Below the pieces are notes generated by a model. It worked only from the letters and a program-made list of their open reading frames with translations. It was not told the DNA's origin and made no database searches. Position numbers and translations under genes: made by a program. 64,000 bases of DNA from an uncultured Hyphomonas sp. (GTDB lineage: Bacteria > Pseudomonadota > Alphaproteobacteria > Caulobacterales > Hyphomonadaceae): positions 248,001 through 312,000 of the forward strand of contig NZ_OY787457.1 in the NCBI RefSeq assembly GCF_963678875.1. The letters run 5' to 3'. Shown piece after piece: positions 25,912-33,435 of the stretch. The first letter of the stretch is position 1; each line of letters opens with the position of its first letter.

Positions 25912-27096
25912 ATGTCCGATACGTTTTTGACGATCGCTTACGCCATCGCGGCCGGGTCCATTGGTTTCGCGCTTGCCATGGCGTTGACCAAACAAGGTCA
26001 GCGTGGCGATCGCGTCCTGTTCTTCTGCATACTCCTGATCGCGCTGCTCGCGCATGTGCTCGGTCAGCTGCTCGTCGTTTCGGACGCCTTCCGGTTCGCG
26101 CCGCACCTCGTCGGGTTTGACCTTTCGCTCCGCATGGCGCTCGGCCCGGCGGTCTTCTTCTATACCCGCGCCCTGATCTCTCCGGAAAAGCCGGGCTTCG
26201 GCGGCCTTGACTGGACATCGTTTCTCGGTCCTGCGCTCGTCATTCTGGTGAGCCTGCCTTTCGCAGGGTTGAGCGCCGCGGAAAAACTCGCGCTGGTCGA
26301 CCCGGCGACCCGAAACCCCGGCCATTATCGCATTGCCGTCTTCACCTGCACGGCGTCCCTTTTCATTTTCCTGGCCTTTACCGCCATTTACCTGGTCTCC
26401 GCCCTGAGGCTGCAGGTGCGGCACAGGCGGCAGATGATGGAGCAGTTTGCGAATATCGAACGCCAATCCCTGGACTGGCTCCGCAGCATTCTGCTCGTCT
26501 TCGCCGGTGCGTGGATGTTTTTCGCGATCAAGCAGGCGCTCTGGCTGACCGGAACATCGATACCGGCTTTCAATATTCTGCTGGCCTTCACCGAAGCATT
26601 TGCAATTGCGGCGTTTGCCTATCTCGGCTTGCACCAGCCAGACCTGCCATTTGATCAGGTGTCCGGGGCCGGCGCTCCGGCCCGGCGTCCCATCCTTTCT
26701 GAACAGCGGCTGGCCAGAACCGCCGCCAAACTCGTGGACGCCCTGAACACTGACAAGCTCTATGCCGATCACAGCCTGTCGCTTCGGATGCTCTCTGATC
26801 TCACCGGCGTCACCAAGAACCACATCTCCGAGACGCTCTCCCAGCATCTGGGCGTCAATTTCTTCGACTTTGTGAACAGCCATCGGACGGCCGAGGCGAA
26901 ACGGCTGCTGGCCGAGACCGATCTCAGCATTCTCGAGATTGGCCTGGAAGTCGGGTTCAACTCCCGGTCAACCTTCAACGCCGCGTTCAAGAAGCATGTC
27001 GGCTCTACCCCGAGCATATACCGCGCAAATGCACGCAGCGCACCGGCGCACGATGCGGCAAACCCGGAAAAACTGACCGCAGCGACGTCCGAATAG
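25912..27096 (+). CDS. AraC-family regulator with an N-terminal membrane domain
   Basis: The 394-residue protein has about seven hydrophobic helices in residues 1-245. A C-terminal AraC HTH follows (about 275-375: SLRMLSDLTGVTKNHISETLSQHLGVNFFDFVNSHR then EIGLEVGFNSRSTFNAAFKKHVGSTPSIYR). Membrane-tethered AraC proteins of this layout probably sense a membrane or extracellular cue directly. The ATG at 25912 has GGAGA 9 bases upstream. The gene is 100 bases from the DUF4386 gene, a possible target. Confidence 0.87.
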   Translation: MSDTFLTIAYAIAAGSIGFALAMALTKQGQRGDRVLFFCILLIALLAHVLGQLLVVSDAFRFAPHLVGFDLSLRMALGPAVFFYTRALISPEKPGFGGLDWTSFLGPALVILVSLPFAGLSAAEKLALVDPATRNPGHYRIAVFTCTASLFIFLAFTAIYLVSALRLQVRHRRQMMEQFANIERQSLDWLRSILLVFAGAWMFFAIKQALWLTGTSIPAFNILLAFTEAFAIAAFAYLGLHQPDLPFDQVSGAGAPARRPILSEQRLARTAAKLVDALNTDKLYADHSLSLRMLSDLTGVTKNHISETLSQHLGVNFFDFVNSHRTAEAKRLLAETDLSILEIGLEVGFNSRSTFNAAFKKHVGSTPSIYRANARSAPAHDAANPEKLTAATSE

Positions 27097-27196
27097 CCCC
27101 ATCCGGACGACAGGCAGCCTGATCACCCCCACTCTCGGGGCGCCGGTGCCTGGCTCCGGCTCGTATCACTGCTTATTCGTCGAGGGCGCTCACGTC

Positions 27197-27916
27197 ATGT
27201 CTGCAACAGACCATTCCGAAAACTCCATCCGCCTCATGGCCCGGCTGGCCGGATTATCCTATGTCATCTACAGCGCAACGGGGCTCTACATCACGTTCGG
27301 GCCCATCCCTTCGTTCAGGGCGCTCATGGACGACAATGGTTCGTCGCAAACGCTCGCTTTCCTGTTCCGGACAGGATTTCTTGCCGAGACCGTGCTCTAC
27401 ATCTTTGTCTGTATCTCCGCGGCGGCGATGTATCTTGTGCTGAGATCGGTCAGCCAGAGCGGCGCGCTTGTGGCCGCGTTCTGCCGATTGGTCGAAGGCG
27501 CCCTCGGCGTCACATTCATCGTCTTCAAATATGCGGCTTTCACAGCGGTCGTGAATCCGGACCTGACGCCCGGCTTTTCCGGTGAGGAACGCGCCTCCCT
27601 GGTGATGCTCCTGCGCGATGTCTACGGTTCAGCGATCTATTTCCTGCTGATCCCGATGGCGGTTGGCGGGATCCTCTTTTTCTCCCTGTTCTTCCGCTCA
27701 CGCTACATTCCGCGGTGGCTCGCCGGCTGGGGCATTCTCACCTATCTGGTGATCGGCACAGTGTCCGCCCTGATCGTGCTGTTCCCGGCCCTGAAAAACC
27801 AGGTCATGCTGTTCTTCCTGCCGGGGGCGCTGTTCGAATGGGTCGCCGCGCTTTGGCTGCTCTTTGCGGGCATCAATACGCAAAGAGGGGTGGGGAAGCC
27901 TTCCGCCGCCCACTAG
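27197..27916 (+). CDS. DUF4386 family membrane protein
   Basis: The 239-residue protein has six to seven hydrophobic segments and the DUF4386 pattern: RLMARLAGLSYVIYSATGLY, LFRTGFLAETVLYIFVCISAA, and RYIPRWLAGWGILTYLVIG. Function is unknown. Members often lie beside AraC or TetR regulators, as here. The ATG at 27197 (MSATDHSENS) with GAGGGCG upstream is preferred to the in-frame start at 27146. Confidence 0.82.
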   Translation: MSATDHSENSIRLMARLAGLSYVIYSATGLYITFGPIPSFRALMDDNGSSQTLAFLFRTGFLAETVLYIFVCISAAAMYLVLRSVSQSGALVAAFCRLVEGALGVTFIVFKYAAFTAVVNPDLTPGFSGEERASLVMLLRDVYGSAIYFLLIPMAVGGILFFSLFFRSRYIPRWLAGWGILTYLVIGTVSALIVLFPALKNQVMLFFLPGALFEWVAALWLLFAGINTQRGVGKPSAAH

Positions 27917-28220
27917 TACGCCGCGGACCGGCGAGCGTACCGGCTTCGACAAAATCACTGCGCCCGCGTTCAATCCTGCTCGTCGGGCGCAGTCCTTGTA
28001 TTGTTCGGGTCGCCGTCCCGAAACCGCATGATGCTGGCCAAATGTTGGGCAAGAGGCGGTGAGGCGCTCTGCTTTGGCGCGGCAGGCCTACGCAATCGGC
28101 GCATAAAAGGGTGCGATTGGTCCGTCACGATTTTAAATGATAAGTAGAGAGCGCCGGGTTCATGTTGAGTTCATGCCTGAGGGGGGCATAGTGTGGCCAG
28201 CATTGGGGGAGGGGTGTTTG
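27917..28220. other. Gap without a recognisable gene
   Basis: About 300 bases with no credible reading frame. The right end is AT-richer (CGATTTTAAATGATAAGTAGAG near 28128-28149) and probably holds the promoter for the lipoprotein pair. GTTCATG occurs twice within 20 bases near 28158-28173, without a known meaning. Confidence 0.4.
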
Positions 28221-28763
28221 ATGAAGCTGTTGCATGTGCTGGTCGGAGTTTGTTGTCTCCTCGCTGCCGGTTGCCGCTTGTCCCTGCCTAACGACCCGTT
28301 TGTTGAGTCTGCACTCTACAAGCCGTCGCGCGAGAATGCGGCGCTCTGGCTGTCCGAATTGTCGGACCGGGAAGACGAGATACACAAAATATTCGATAAC
28401 CTGACCATTGCAGAGAATGGATGGTACAAGGTCTATGACCCTTCCGACGGCAAGACGCGGTTTTTCAAGTTTGTGAGAGAGAGCGACGGCACGCCGCCAT
28501 TGCTCGTGGAGCACAATGGGCAAGACGGGTACTCGGTGAATGTCTATGCGTTCAAGAACTACCAAAACAGCGGCATGACCATTTGTAGCCAATGGCTTAC
28601 ATCAAAATCCTCTGCGGAGGACATTGCACAAGCGGCGGAAACGGCAGGCTTCAGCGTCAGAAACGATTCCTACTATTGGTTCGCCCGGTCATCGGTTTCC
28701 TTGGTGCAGGTCAGAAAATTCTTTCGGGAAATGGAATCCAGGGATGGTTGGAGTTGCATTTAA
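28221..28763 (+). CDS. Small lipoprotein, unknown function
   Basis: The 180-residue protein begins MKLLHVLVGVCCLLAAGC, a textbook lipoprotein signal with lipobox LAAGC and Cys18. The mature part is mixed alpha/beta and has two further cysteines (near 126 and at the C-terminus, WSCI). A GGGGGAGGGG site lies 9-18 bases before the ATG. The next gene, 106 bases on, also encodes a lipoprotein with a lower-GC coding style, so the two look like one acquired unit. No family is recognised. Confidence 0.72.
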   Translation: MKLLHVLVGVCCLLAAGCRLSLPNDPFVESALYKPSRENAALWLSELSDREDEIHKIFDNLTIAENGWYKVYDPSDGKTRFFKFVRESDGTPPLLVEHNGQDGYSVNVYAFKNYQNSGMTICSQWLTSKSSAEDIAQAAETAGFSVRNDSYYWFARSSVSLVQVRKFFREMESRDGWSCI

Positions 28764-28869
28764 GGCCCGTGCTGAATCGCGCACTTATGGAATTGCCTCA
28801 CTGAACTAAAGTATGGGTACGAACGAAACAGGCGGCAGTCTGGCAAATTGGAATATTGGGGGAAGGTCA

Positions 28870-29913
28870 ATGCGCTCGAAATTTTATGTCCTGGCGATCG
28901 CGCTCTTGTTCATGGTGAGCGGGTGCAGGATGTATACCGGATTCACTCAGGTGATATCGGCAAAAAATGCGGCTCACCCATTTGGGCAAGGGTCATACTT
29001 CCTGCTGACAGCCGATGATGGGAGCCGCAGTTACTTGCGCAAAGTGGACGCGAGCACATACGCATATTCATCCGATCCGCGGAAGCTCAACACATCCATC
29101 CCCGTGCTGAAAAGTCAGGCCAATACGATTGGAAGTACCGGGTTCAGCCTGGTGCGGTACGCTCGGGTCAACAGTTCAGGTGTCCTGGGAAACTACCGGA
29201 AATATATCGTGGAGATGGCCTCTCCCTCCGGTCCGGAAAATTTTGATCCCGAAACCCTGTCTGAGGCGAAGCGGAACGGGTTTGATGGTGTCCATACATA
29301 TATTTATTACCTCATTACCATCGATGATGCCGGGGTGGTCAGATGGTTGAGCGACGACGATGATGACAATGGCGGGAAGCAGGAACTGCCGGTCAAGTCG
29401 CTGACAGACGTAAGAAGTAGATACATCGCCGACATGCAACGAATGCTTCGGACTTATGGAAAAGTCGGATTAGAGCAACCGGGTACCTATAGCGCGATCA
29501 CAAAGTCTGATTTTGAGCGTGAGGTCTCAGCTTACCAGCGCGAGGTGGACGCGAAAGCGGCGGAGAAGCGGCGCAAAGAGCAGCAGGAGAGGCAAGCGGA
29601 AGCGGCTCGGAAGCAAAAGGAAGAAGAGCAGCGAAATGCTGAAGCGAAACGGAAGATCGCCGAGGCCCGGGCGCGCGAGGCAGCAAAGAAAGCTTATGAC
29701 AATCGTGACCGGGAGCCGACCGAAGCGGAAATGAAGGCCGCAATGGGCCGGACCGTAGCGGGATCGATCTTGCCGGTGAGCCACGTCCAGAAATTGGGCG
29801 GATGCCGGAAAATGGCGGACTATGACTATGTCTGCCGGTACCGCTATATCAGCGTCAACTGGGGCAATTTCTGGAAGGTGGGAGATACCTGGTACTTCCA
29901 GATTGTTGACTGA
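28870..29913 (+). CDS. Lipoprotein with charged coiled coil, unknown function
   Basis: A 347-residue lipoprotein (signal ending LLFMVSGC, lipobox VSGC). It has an N-terminal beta-rich domain (about 30-190), a highly charged Lys/Glu/Ala helix (about 215-285, KRRKEQQERQAEAARKQKEE and similar) that should form a long coiled coil, and a small C-terminal domain with a cysteine pair (GGCRKMADYDYVCRYRY). The architecture suggests a periplasmic tether. No family is recognised. GGGGGAAGG precedes the ATG, which is chosen over an in-frame start 19 codons upstream. Confidence 0.72.
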   Translation: MRSKFYVLAIALLFMVSGCRMYTGFTQVISAKNAAHPFGQGSYFLLTADDGSRSYLRKVDASTYAYSSDPRKLNTSIPVLKSQANTIGSTGFSLVRYARVNSSGVLGNYRKYIVEMASPSGPENFDPETLSEAKRNGFDGVHTYIYYLITIDDAGVVRWLSDDDDDNGGKQELPVKSLTDVRSRYIADMQRMLRTYGKVGLEQPGTYSAITKSDFEREVSAYQREVDAKAAEKRRKEQQERQAEAARKQKEEEQRNAEAKRKIAEARAREAAKKAYDNRDREPTEAEMKAAMGRTVAGSILPVSHVQKLGGCRKMADYDYVCRYRYISVNWGNFWKVGDTWYFQIVD

Positions 29914-29955
29914 CCTTCTGTTGGCTGCGGCGCAGGCCCGGCCTGCCGCGTGATC

Positions 29956-30321
29956 TCAGCCCAGGATATCGCCGTGCGCGCGCCGCTTTTGCGGACCGGC
30001 TGGCTTGCGCCGTCGTTCGAGATAGAAGGGCTGCCGTTCCATCACATGCCAGAAGCTGGCCATCAGGTGAGGGCGTTCGCGCATGGGACCTGTGTAGTGC
30101 ACCGAGCACAGGCATCTGTCCTCGATCCAGGCGTGCCGGTGACAGGTGACTTCGAATGGCCCCCAGTCAACGCCTGCCAGGATGATGTCCCGCAGGGCGG
30201 CGGGGTTGCCGGTCCAGCGGCATTCGAACTCCGACCGTCTCGGGTCACCCCTGCAGGGGCGGGCAGGGCGGCGCACGAAAACGGGCCGGACCGGCAGGGT
30301 CTGAACATTGCCGTGTTCCAA
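29956..30321 (-). CDS. Hypothetical protein with TTG start
   Basis: A 121-residue product with protein-like composition (FECRWTGNPAALRDIILAGV, DWGPFEVTCHRHAWIEDRC, FWHVMERQPFYLERR) and several Cys/His residues. The start is a TTG at 30321 preceded by AAGGAG at an 8-base spacing, a strong ribosome site that decides strand and frame. The overlapping plus-strand frame has no such site. It is convergent with the coiled-coil lipoprotein and downstream of the OxyR-like gene on the same strand. No family is recognised. Confidence 0.55.
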   Translation of the reverse strand: MEHGNVQTLPVRPVFVRRPARPCRGDPRRSEFECRWTGNPAALRDIILAGVDWGPFEVTCHRHAWIEDRCLCSVHYTGPMRERPHLMASFWHVMERQPFYLERRRKPAGPQKRRAHGDILG

Positions 30322-30406
30322 TTTCTGAACTCCTTCCGTATTTGTCTGTAAGCGGAAGGTGGACTCTTCAGGTCCATAAGTAAAATCGATTGAAGCTGGC
30401 GATTGG

Positions 30407-31342
30407 TTAGGTTTTTCCTTTCCTGGCGTTCACCGGAACATCCAGGAGATCGGCTGCGACGTCCCGGAACACCAGGCCCAGTTTCTGGATGTTCTGCTCC
30501 AGCGGAGACCCGGCCCGCCAGACCAGGCTGATCTGGCGGCGCGCCAGGGGATGATCGATCGGGCGCACGATCTGGTGGGGGTCCTTGCTGGCTTCCATGA
30601 GGGCGTAGAGGCTGGGAACAATGGCGATGCCAGCCCCCATGCCGGCCATCTGCCGGATCGCGTCCAGCGATGTCCCCTCATATTCCGTCGACACATGCGC
30701 GCCGGCCGCTTCCGCCAGTTTCTGCACCACCGTGCTCAGGCGGTGTCCATACCCCAGACTGAGCACTTCACGCCCCTTGAGGGCGGAAATCTTCAGCGGC
30801 CCATTTCCTCCGCCAATCGGGTCGTCCGATGCCGTACAGACATAGAGCTGTTCATCGAAGAGCTGCATGGATTCGGAATTGAGATGGTCTTCTGCCGTCG
30901 AGATGATCATGTCGAGGCGCCCGTCATTGAGCTTCTCGTCGAGATCGATCGTTCTTTCTTCCCGGACGCCGAGGCGGAGATCCGGGTAGAGCTGGTGCAG
31001 CTCGCGCACAGCGCTTGGCAGCAGGTAAGGGCCGATTGTCGGCAAGGTGCCAAGCCGGTAACGGCCTGCAAGACCGCCAGCAACCTGCCTTGCGACGGTT
31101 TTCAGGTCTTCCACCTGGGTCAACACAATCCGTGCACGGCGCACGACTTCCGTCCCGGCCGGGGTCAGTACGGCGCCCGTGCGGGCGCGTTCGATCAGCG
31201 TCACGCCCAGTTGGGCTTCTGCATCGGAAATCTGTTCCGACAGGCTCGGCTGGCTGACACCCAGCTGAAGTGCGGCATCGCGGAAACGGCCGGAATCGGC
31301 AACGGCAACAATGTATTGGAGCTGGCGAAGGGTCGGTCTCAT
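30407..31342 (-). CDS. OxyR-like LysR-family regulator lacking the redox cysteines
   Basis: The 311-residue protein has an N-terminal LysR HTH (MRPTLRQLQYIVAVADSGRF, AALQLGVSQPSLSEQISDAE) and an effector domain that follows OxyR closely (GTLPTIGPYLLPSAVRELHQ, DEQLYV, GAGIAIVPSLYAL). In the region of E. coli Cys199 and Cys208 it reads VLSLGYGHRLSTVVQKLA. An ungapped alignment puts Arg201 and Ala210 at the peroxide-sensing positions. The only cysteine nearby is Cys169. It therefore cannot form the OxyR disulfide and may sense something else. The ATG at 31342 gives the usual length. Divergent from a small ORF and nhaA. Confidence 0.85.
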   Translation of the reverse strand: MRPTLRQLQYIVAVADSGRFRDAALQLGVSQPSLSEQISDAEAQLGVTLIERARTGAVLTPAGTEVVRRARIVLTQVEDLKTVARQVAGGLAGRYRLGTLPTIGPYLLPSAVRELHQLYPDLRLGVREERTIDLDEKLNDGRLDMIISTAEDHLNSESMQLFDEQLYVCTASDDPIGGGNGPLKISALKGREVLSLGYGHRLSTVVQKLAEAAGAHVSTEYEGTSLDAIRQMAGMGAGIAIVPSLYALMEASKDPHQIVRPIDHPLARRQISLVWRAGSPLEQNIQKLGLVFRDVAADLLDVPVNARKGKT

Positions 31343-31354
31343 CGTTCGGAAAAA

Positions 31355-31391
31355 CCTATCACAAGAAAAGATACATTCGATTTGAGCTATC
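31355..31391. promoter_or_regulatory. Candidate LysR-type operator between divergent genes
   Basis: Mirrored half-sites CCTATC (31355-31360), GATAC (31370-31374) and GCTATC (31386-31391) lie between the OxyR-like gene and the small ORF. They give two overlapping TATC/GATA dyads. LysR regulators commonly bind such sites between divergent genes. The spacing is not the exact OxyR consensus. Confidence 0.35.
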
Positions 31392-31443
31392 AAGCATATG
31401 GCGGCATATCTTGGCCATCGCAAGAGAAAAGGAGACAGATCAA

Positions 31444-31626
31444 ATGTATCGACTGACCGACGACCTCTGGACGGGGAGCCATATTGGCCCGGCAAGTCCG
31501 GGCCGTGGCGGCCGGTTCATGGATGCCGCAGACAATCGTCCGAAAACGGACGGGAGCGGCAAGGATGCCGAGGAGACGCCGTTCCTGTATCGCCGCCGCA
31601 GGCGCCGTATGCGCCGGGCGGCCTGA
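31444..31626 (+). CDS. Small basic-tailed protein, unknown function
   Basis: A 60-residue frame begins MYRLTDDLWTGSHIGPA and ends in an arginine-rich tail (YRRRRRRMRRAA). AAGGAG lies 9 bases before the ATG, a good ribosome site. It starts about 100 bases from the divergent OxyR-like gene, with mirrored half-sites between, so it may be a target of that regulator. No family is recognised. It could be a real small protein or a leader peptide for nhaA. Confidence 0.5.
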   Translation: MYRLTDDLWTGSHIGPASPGRGGRFMDAADNRPKTDGSGKDAEETPFLYRRRRRRMRRAA

Positions 31627-31881
31627 TCGCACGCCTGCCTCGCCGAAGGGAACGCTTCGGCCTTCTGGGCGGCTCGCGCGTCCGGCACCTGAAAATGGCC
31701 GGGACCTGCCCCTGACAGGATTTCTCCCCTGGCCATCGCGATCCCCCGGCAGCAAGTCCTGCCTGGCTGATACTCTCCAGCCCCCGCAGCCGCCGGGCAA
31801 GGGCGGCTGCCGGCGGGATCGATTGCCGTTTTATTCTGTACACCCTGTTTCGCTGCGCACGCTGCGCAGAAGGATTTTCCT
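31627..31881 (+). promoter_or_regulatory. Structured leader region upstream of nhaA
   Basis: About 250 bases without a gene, GC-rich and able to form several hairpins (CGAAGGGAACGCTTCG near 31640 and CAGCCGCC/GGCGGCTG near 31790-31811). A sodium- or lithium-responsive leader is conceivable, because nhaA genes in proteobacteria can carry nhaA-type riboswitches. I could not match a consensus, so this stays a possibility. Confidence 0.25.
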
Positions 31882-33093
31882 ATGACGAAAGTTGTTACCC
31901 GTATCCAGGACTTCCTCAGGCTCGAAAGCGCTGCCGGCCTCGTTCTGATGCTTGCGGCGGTGCTCGCCATTGCGGCAAGCAACACGATCCTCAGCCAGTG
32001 GTATGGGGGCGTCCTGTCGACGCCTGTTGCCATTCAGGTCGGTGCGCTCGAAATCGCCAAGCCCTTGCTGCTCTGGATCAATGACGGCCTGATGGCCGTG
32101 TTCTTCCTGCTGGTCGGATTGGAGATCAAGCGCGAGGTGCTGGAAGGGGAGCTGTCCTCCTTCGATAAGGCCGTGCTGCCTGCATTGGCGGCCATCGGCG
32201 GCATGGCCGGACCGGCCCTCGTTTATGTGGCGCTGAATCTGTCATCGCCCGAAACCCTTCGCGGATGGGCGATTCCCGCCGCTACCGACATCGCGTTTGC
32301 CCTCGGGATTCTCGCGCTGCTGGGGACCCGCGCGCCCGTTGCGCTGAAGATCTTCCTGCTGGCCATCGCCATCATCGACGATCTCGGTGCGATCCTCATC
32401 ATTGCGCTGTTCTATACCGAGCAGCTGTCGCTTCAGGCGCTTGGCCTGGCGGGGGTGGGCTTTGCGGGCCTGGTCCTGATGAACCGGATGGGGGTGAAGC
32501 GTATCGCGCCCTATATTCTCGTCGGGTTGTTCATCTGGGTGTGCGTTCTGAAGTCGGGCGTGCATGCGACGCTGGCCGGCGTTCTGACCGCGCTCGCCAT
32601 TCCGATCGCGCCGCGCAGGGAATCCGGCCAGTCGCCGCTGCACAAGCTGGAGCACGGCCTCCACCCATGGGTCGCCTACATGATTTTGCCGGTCTTCGCC
32701 TTCGCCAATGCGGGCGTGGATCTGCGCGGCATCGATCTGGAAGCCCTGACCGGGGCCGTCCCGCTCGGGATTGCGCTCGGCCTGTTTGCCGGCAAGCAGC
32801 TCGGTGTCTTCGGCCTGACTTATGTGGCGGTGAAATCCGGCATTGCGAAACTGCCGTCCGGTGTGAGCTGGGCGCAGGTCTACGGCGTGGCGTGCCTGAC
32901 CGGTGTGGGGTTCACCATGAGCCTGTTCATCGGCAGTCTTGCCTTCAGCACCGCAGAGGCGCTCGACCAGGTGCGCCTTGGCGTCCTGATGGGGTCTGTC
33001 GCGTCCGGATTGCTCGGCTTTGCGATCCTGCGCCTGGCAAGCCAGCCAGCCCGGACACGCGAGCTGTCCCATATCCCGGCCAGCCTTGTTTAG
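31882..33093 (+). CDS. nhaA: Na+/H+ antiporter NhaA
   Basis: Exports Na+ or Li+ in exchange for protons across the inner membrane. The 403-residue protein has about twelve membrane helices and the family landmarks: LLWINDGLMAVFFLLVGLEIKRE, the unwound helix IPAATDIAFALGIL, the catalytic pair D166-D167 in AIIDDLGAIL, and VGFTMSLFIGSLAF. It aligns over the usual length. A hairpin terminator follows about 95 bases downstream. Confidence 0.96.
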   Translation: MTKVVTRIQDFLRLESAAGLVLMLAAVLAIAASNTILSQWYGGVLSTPVAIQVGALEIAKPLLLWINDGLMAVFFLLVGLEIKREVLEGELSSFDKAVLPALAAIGGMAGPALVYVALNLSSPETLRGWAIPAATDIAFALGILALLGTRAPVALKIFLLAIAIIDDLGAILIIALFYTEQLSLQALGLAGVGFAGLVLMNRMGVKRIAPYILVGLFIWVCVLKSGVHATLAGVLTALAIPIAPRRESGQSPLHKLEHGLHPWVAYMILPVFAFANAGVDLRGIDLEALTGAVPLGIALGLFAGKQLGVFGLTYVAVKSGIAKLPSGVSWAQVYGVACLTGVGFTMSLFIGSLAFSTAEALDQVRLGVLMGSVASGLLGFAILRLASQPARTRELSHIPASLV

Positions 33094-33188
33094 CCTCAGA
33101 GGAATTTTGGCCTTGAACAGGTCCGGTTCCGTCACGTGCGGGGTCTGATTGGGGCATATTCCCGATGACTGCCATTCGATGACCTGGT

Positions 33189-33226
33189 CTTCCGGCATGT
33201 TCAGAACATGCCGGAAGGTTCTTTTG
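33189..33226 (+). terminator. Rho-independent terminator after nhaA
   Basis: CTTCCGGCATGTTC (33189-33202) and GAACATGCCGGAAG (33204-33217) are perfect 14-base inverted arms, followed by GTTCTTTTGTG. In RNA the centre opens into a small loop. Confidence 0.8.
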
Positions 33227-33297
33227 TGTGGGGGCGTTGAGCGACAATGCTGTGCACCATGGCCGCATGAGAAAGAAAACGCCCGAATCCAGGCAAC

Positions 33298-33328
33298 AAA
33301 AAACCCTGCCGAAGCAGGGTTTGGTGCC
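33298..33328. repeat. Left attachment-site repeat of the island
   Basis: This copy matches the right end exactly over 31 bases, including the hairpin AAACCCTGC-CGAA-GCAGGGTTT and GGTGCC. With one gap the match continues through AGAAGAGG. Beyond that it diverges from the tRNA (CATCGAA against ACTCGAA). It is therefore a tRNA 3'-end remnant left at the distal junction. Confidence 0.88.
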
Positions 33329-33397
33329 AGAAGAGGCATCGAATAGCACCATTAGTGCACTATTTTTATTGAATTAAAAAAATCTCTAGCTATCGGA

Positions 33398-33419
33398 TAC
33401 CCCCAAAAATACCCCCAAA
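33398..33419. repeat. Tandem 11-bp motif, probable integrase arm sites (left)
   Basis: ATACCCCCAAA occurs twice head to tail (33398-33408 and 33409-33419), 70 bases inside the left repeat. The same word in inverse orientation, plus close variants, occurs inside the right end. Arm-type sites of tyrosine recombinases show this distribution. Binding is inferred. Confidence 0.6.
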
Positions 33420-33435
33420 CGACATTTCTTGTCGC

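Noticed and set aside
30407..31342. Straight annotation as OxyR
   Set aside because: Both redox cysteine positions are replaced (Arg201, Ala210), so the name would imply a mechanism the protein cannot use.
33298..33328. CRISPR-like repeat
   Set aside because: Only two copies 10.9 kb apart; they are attachment sites.
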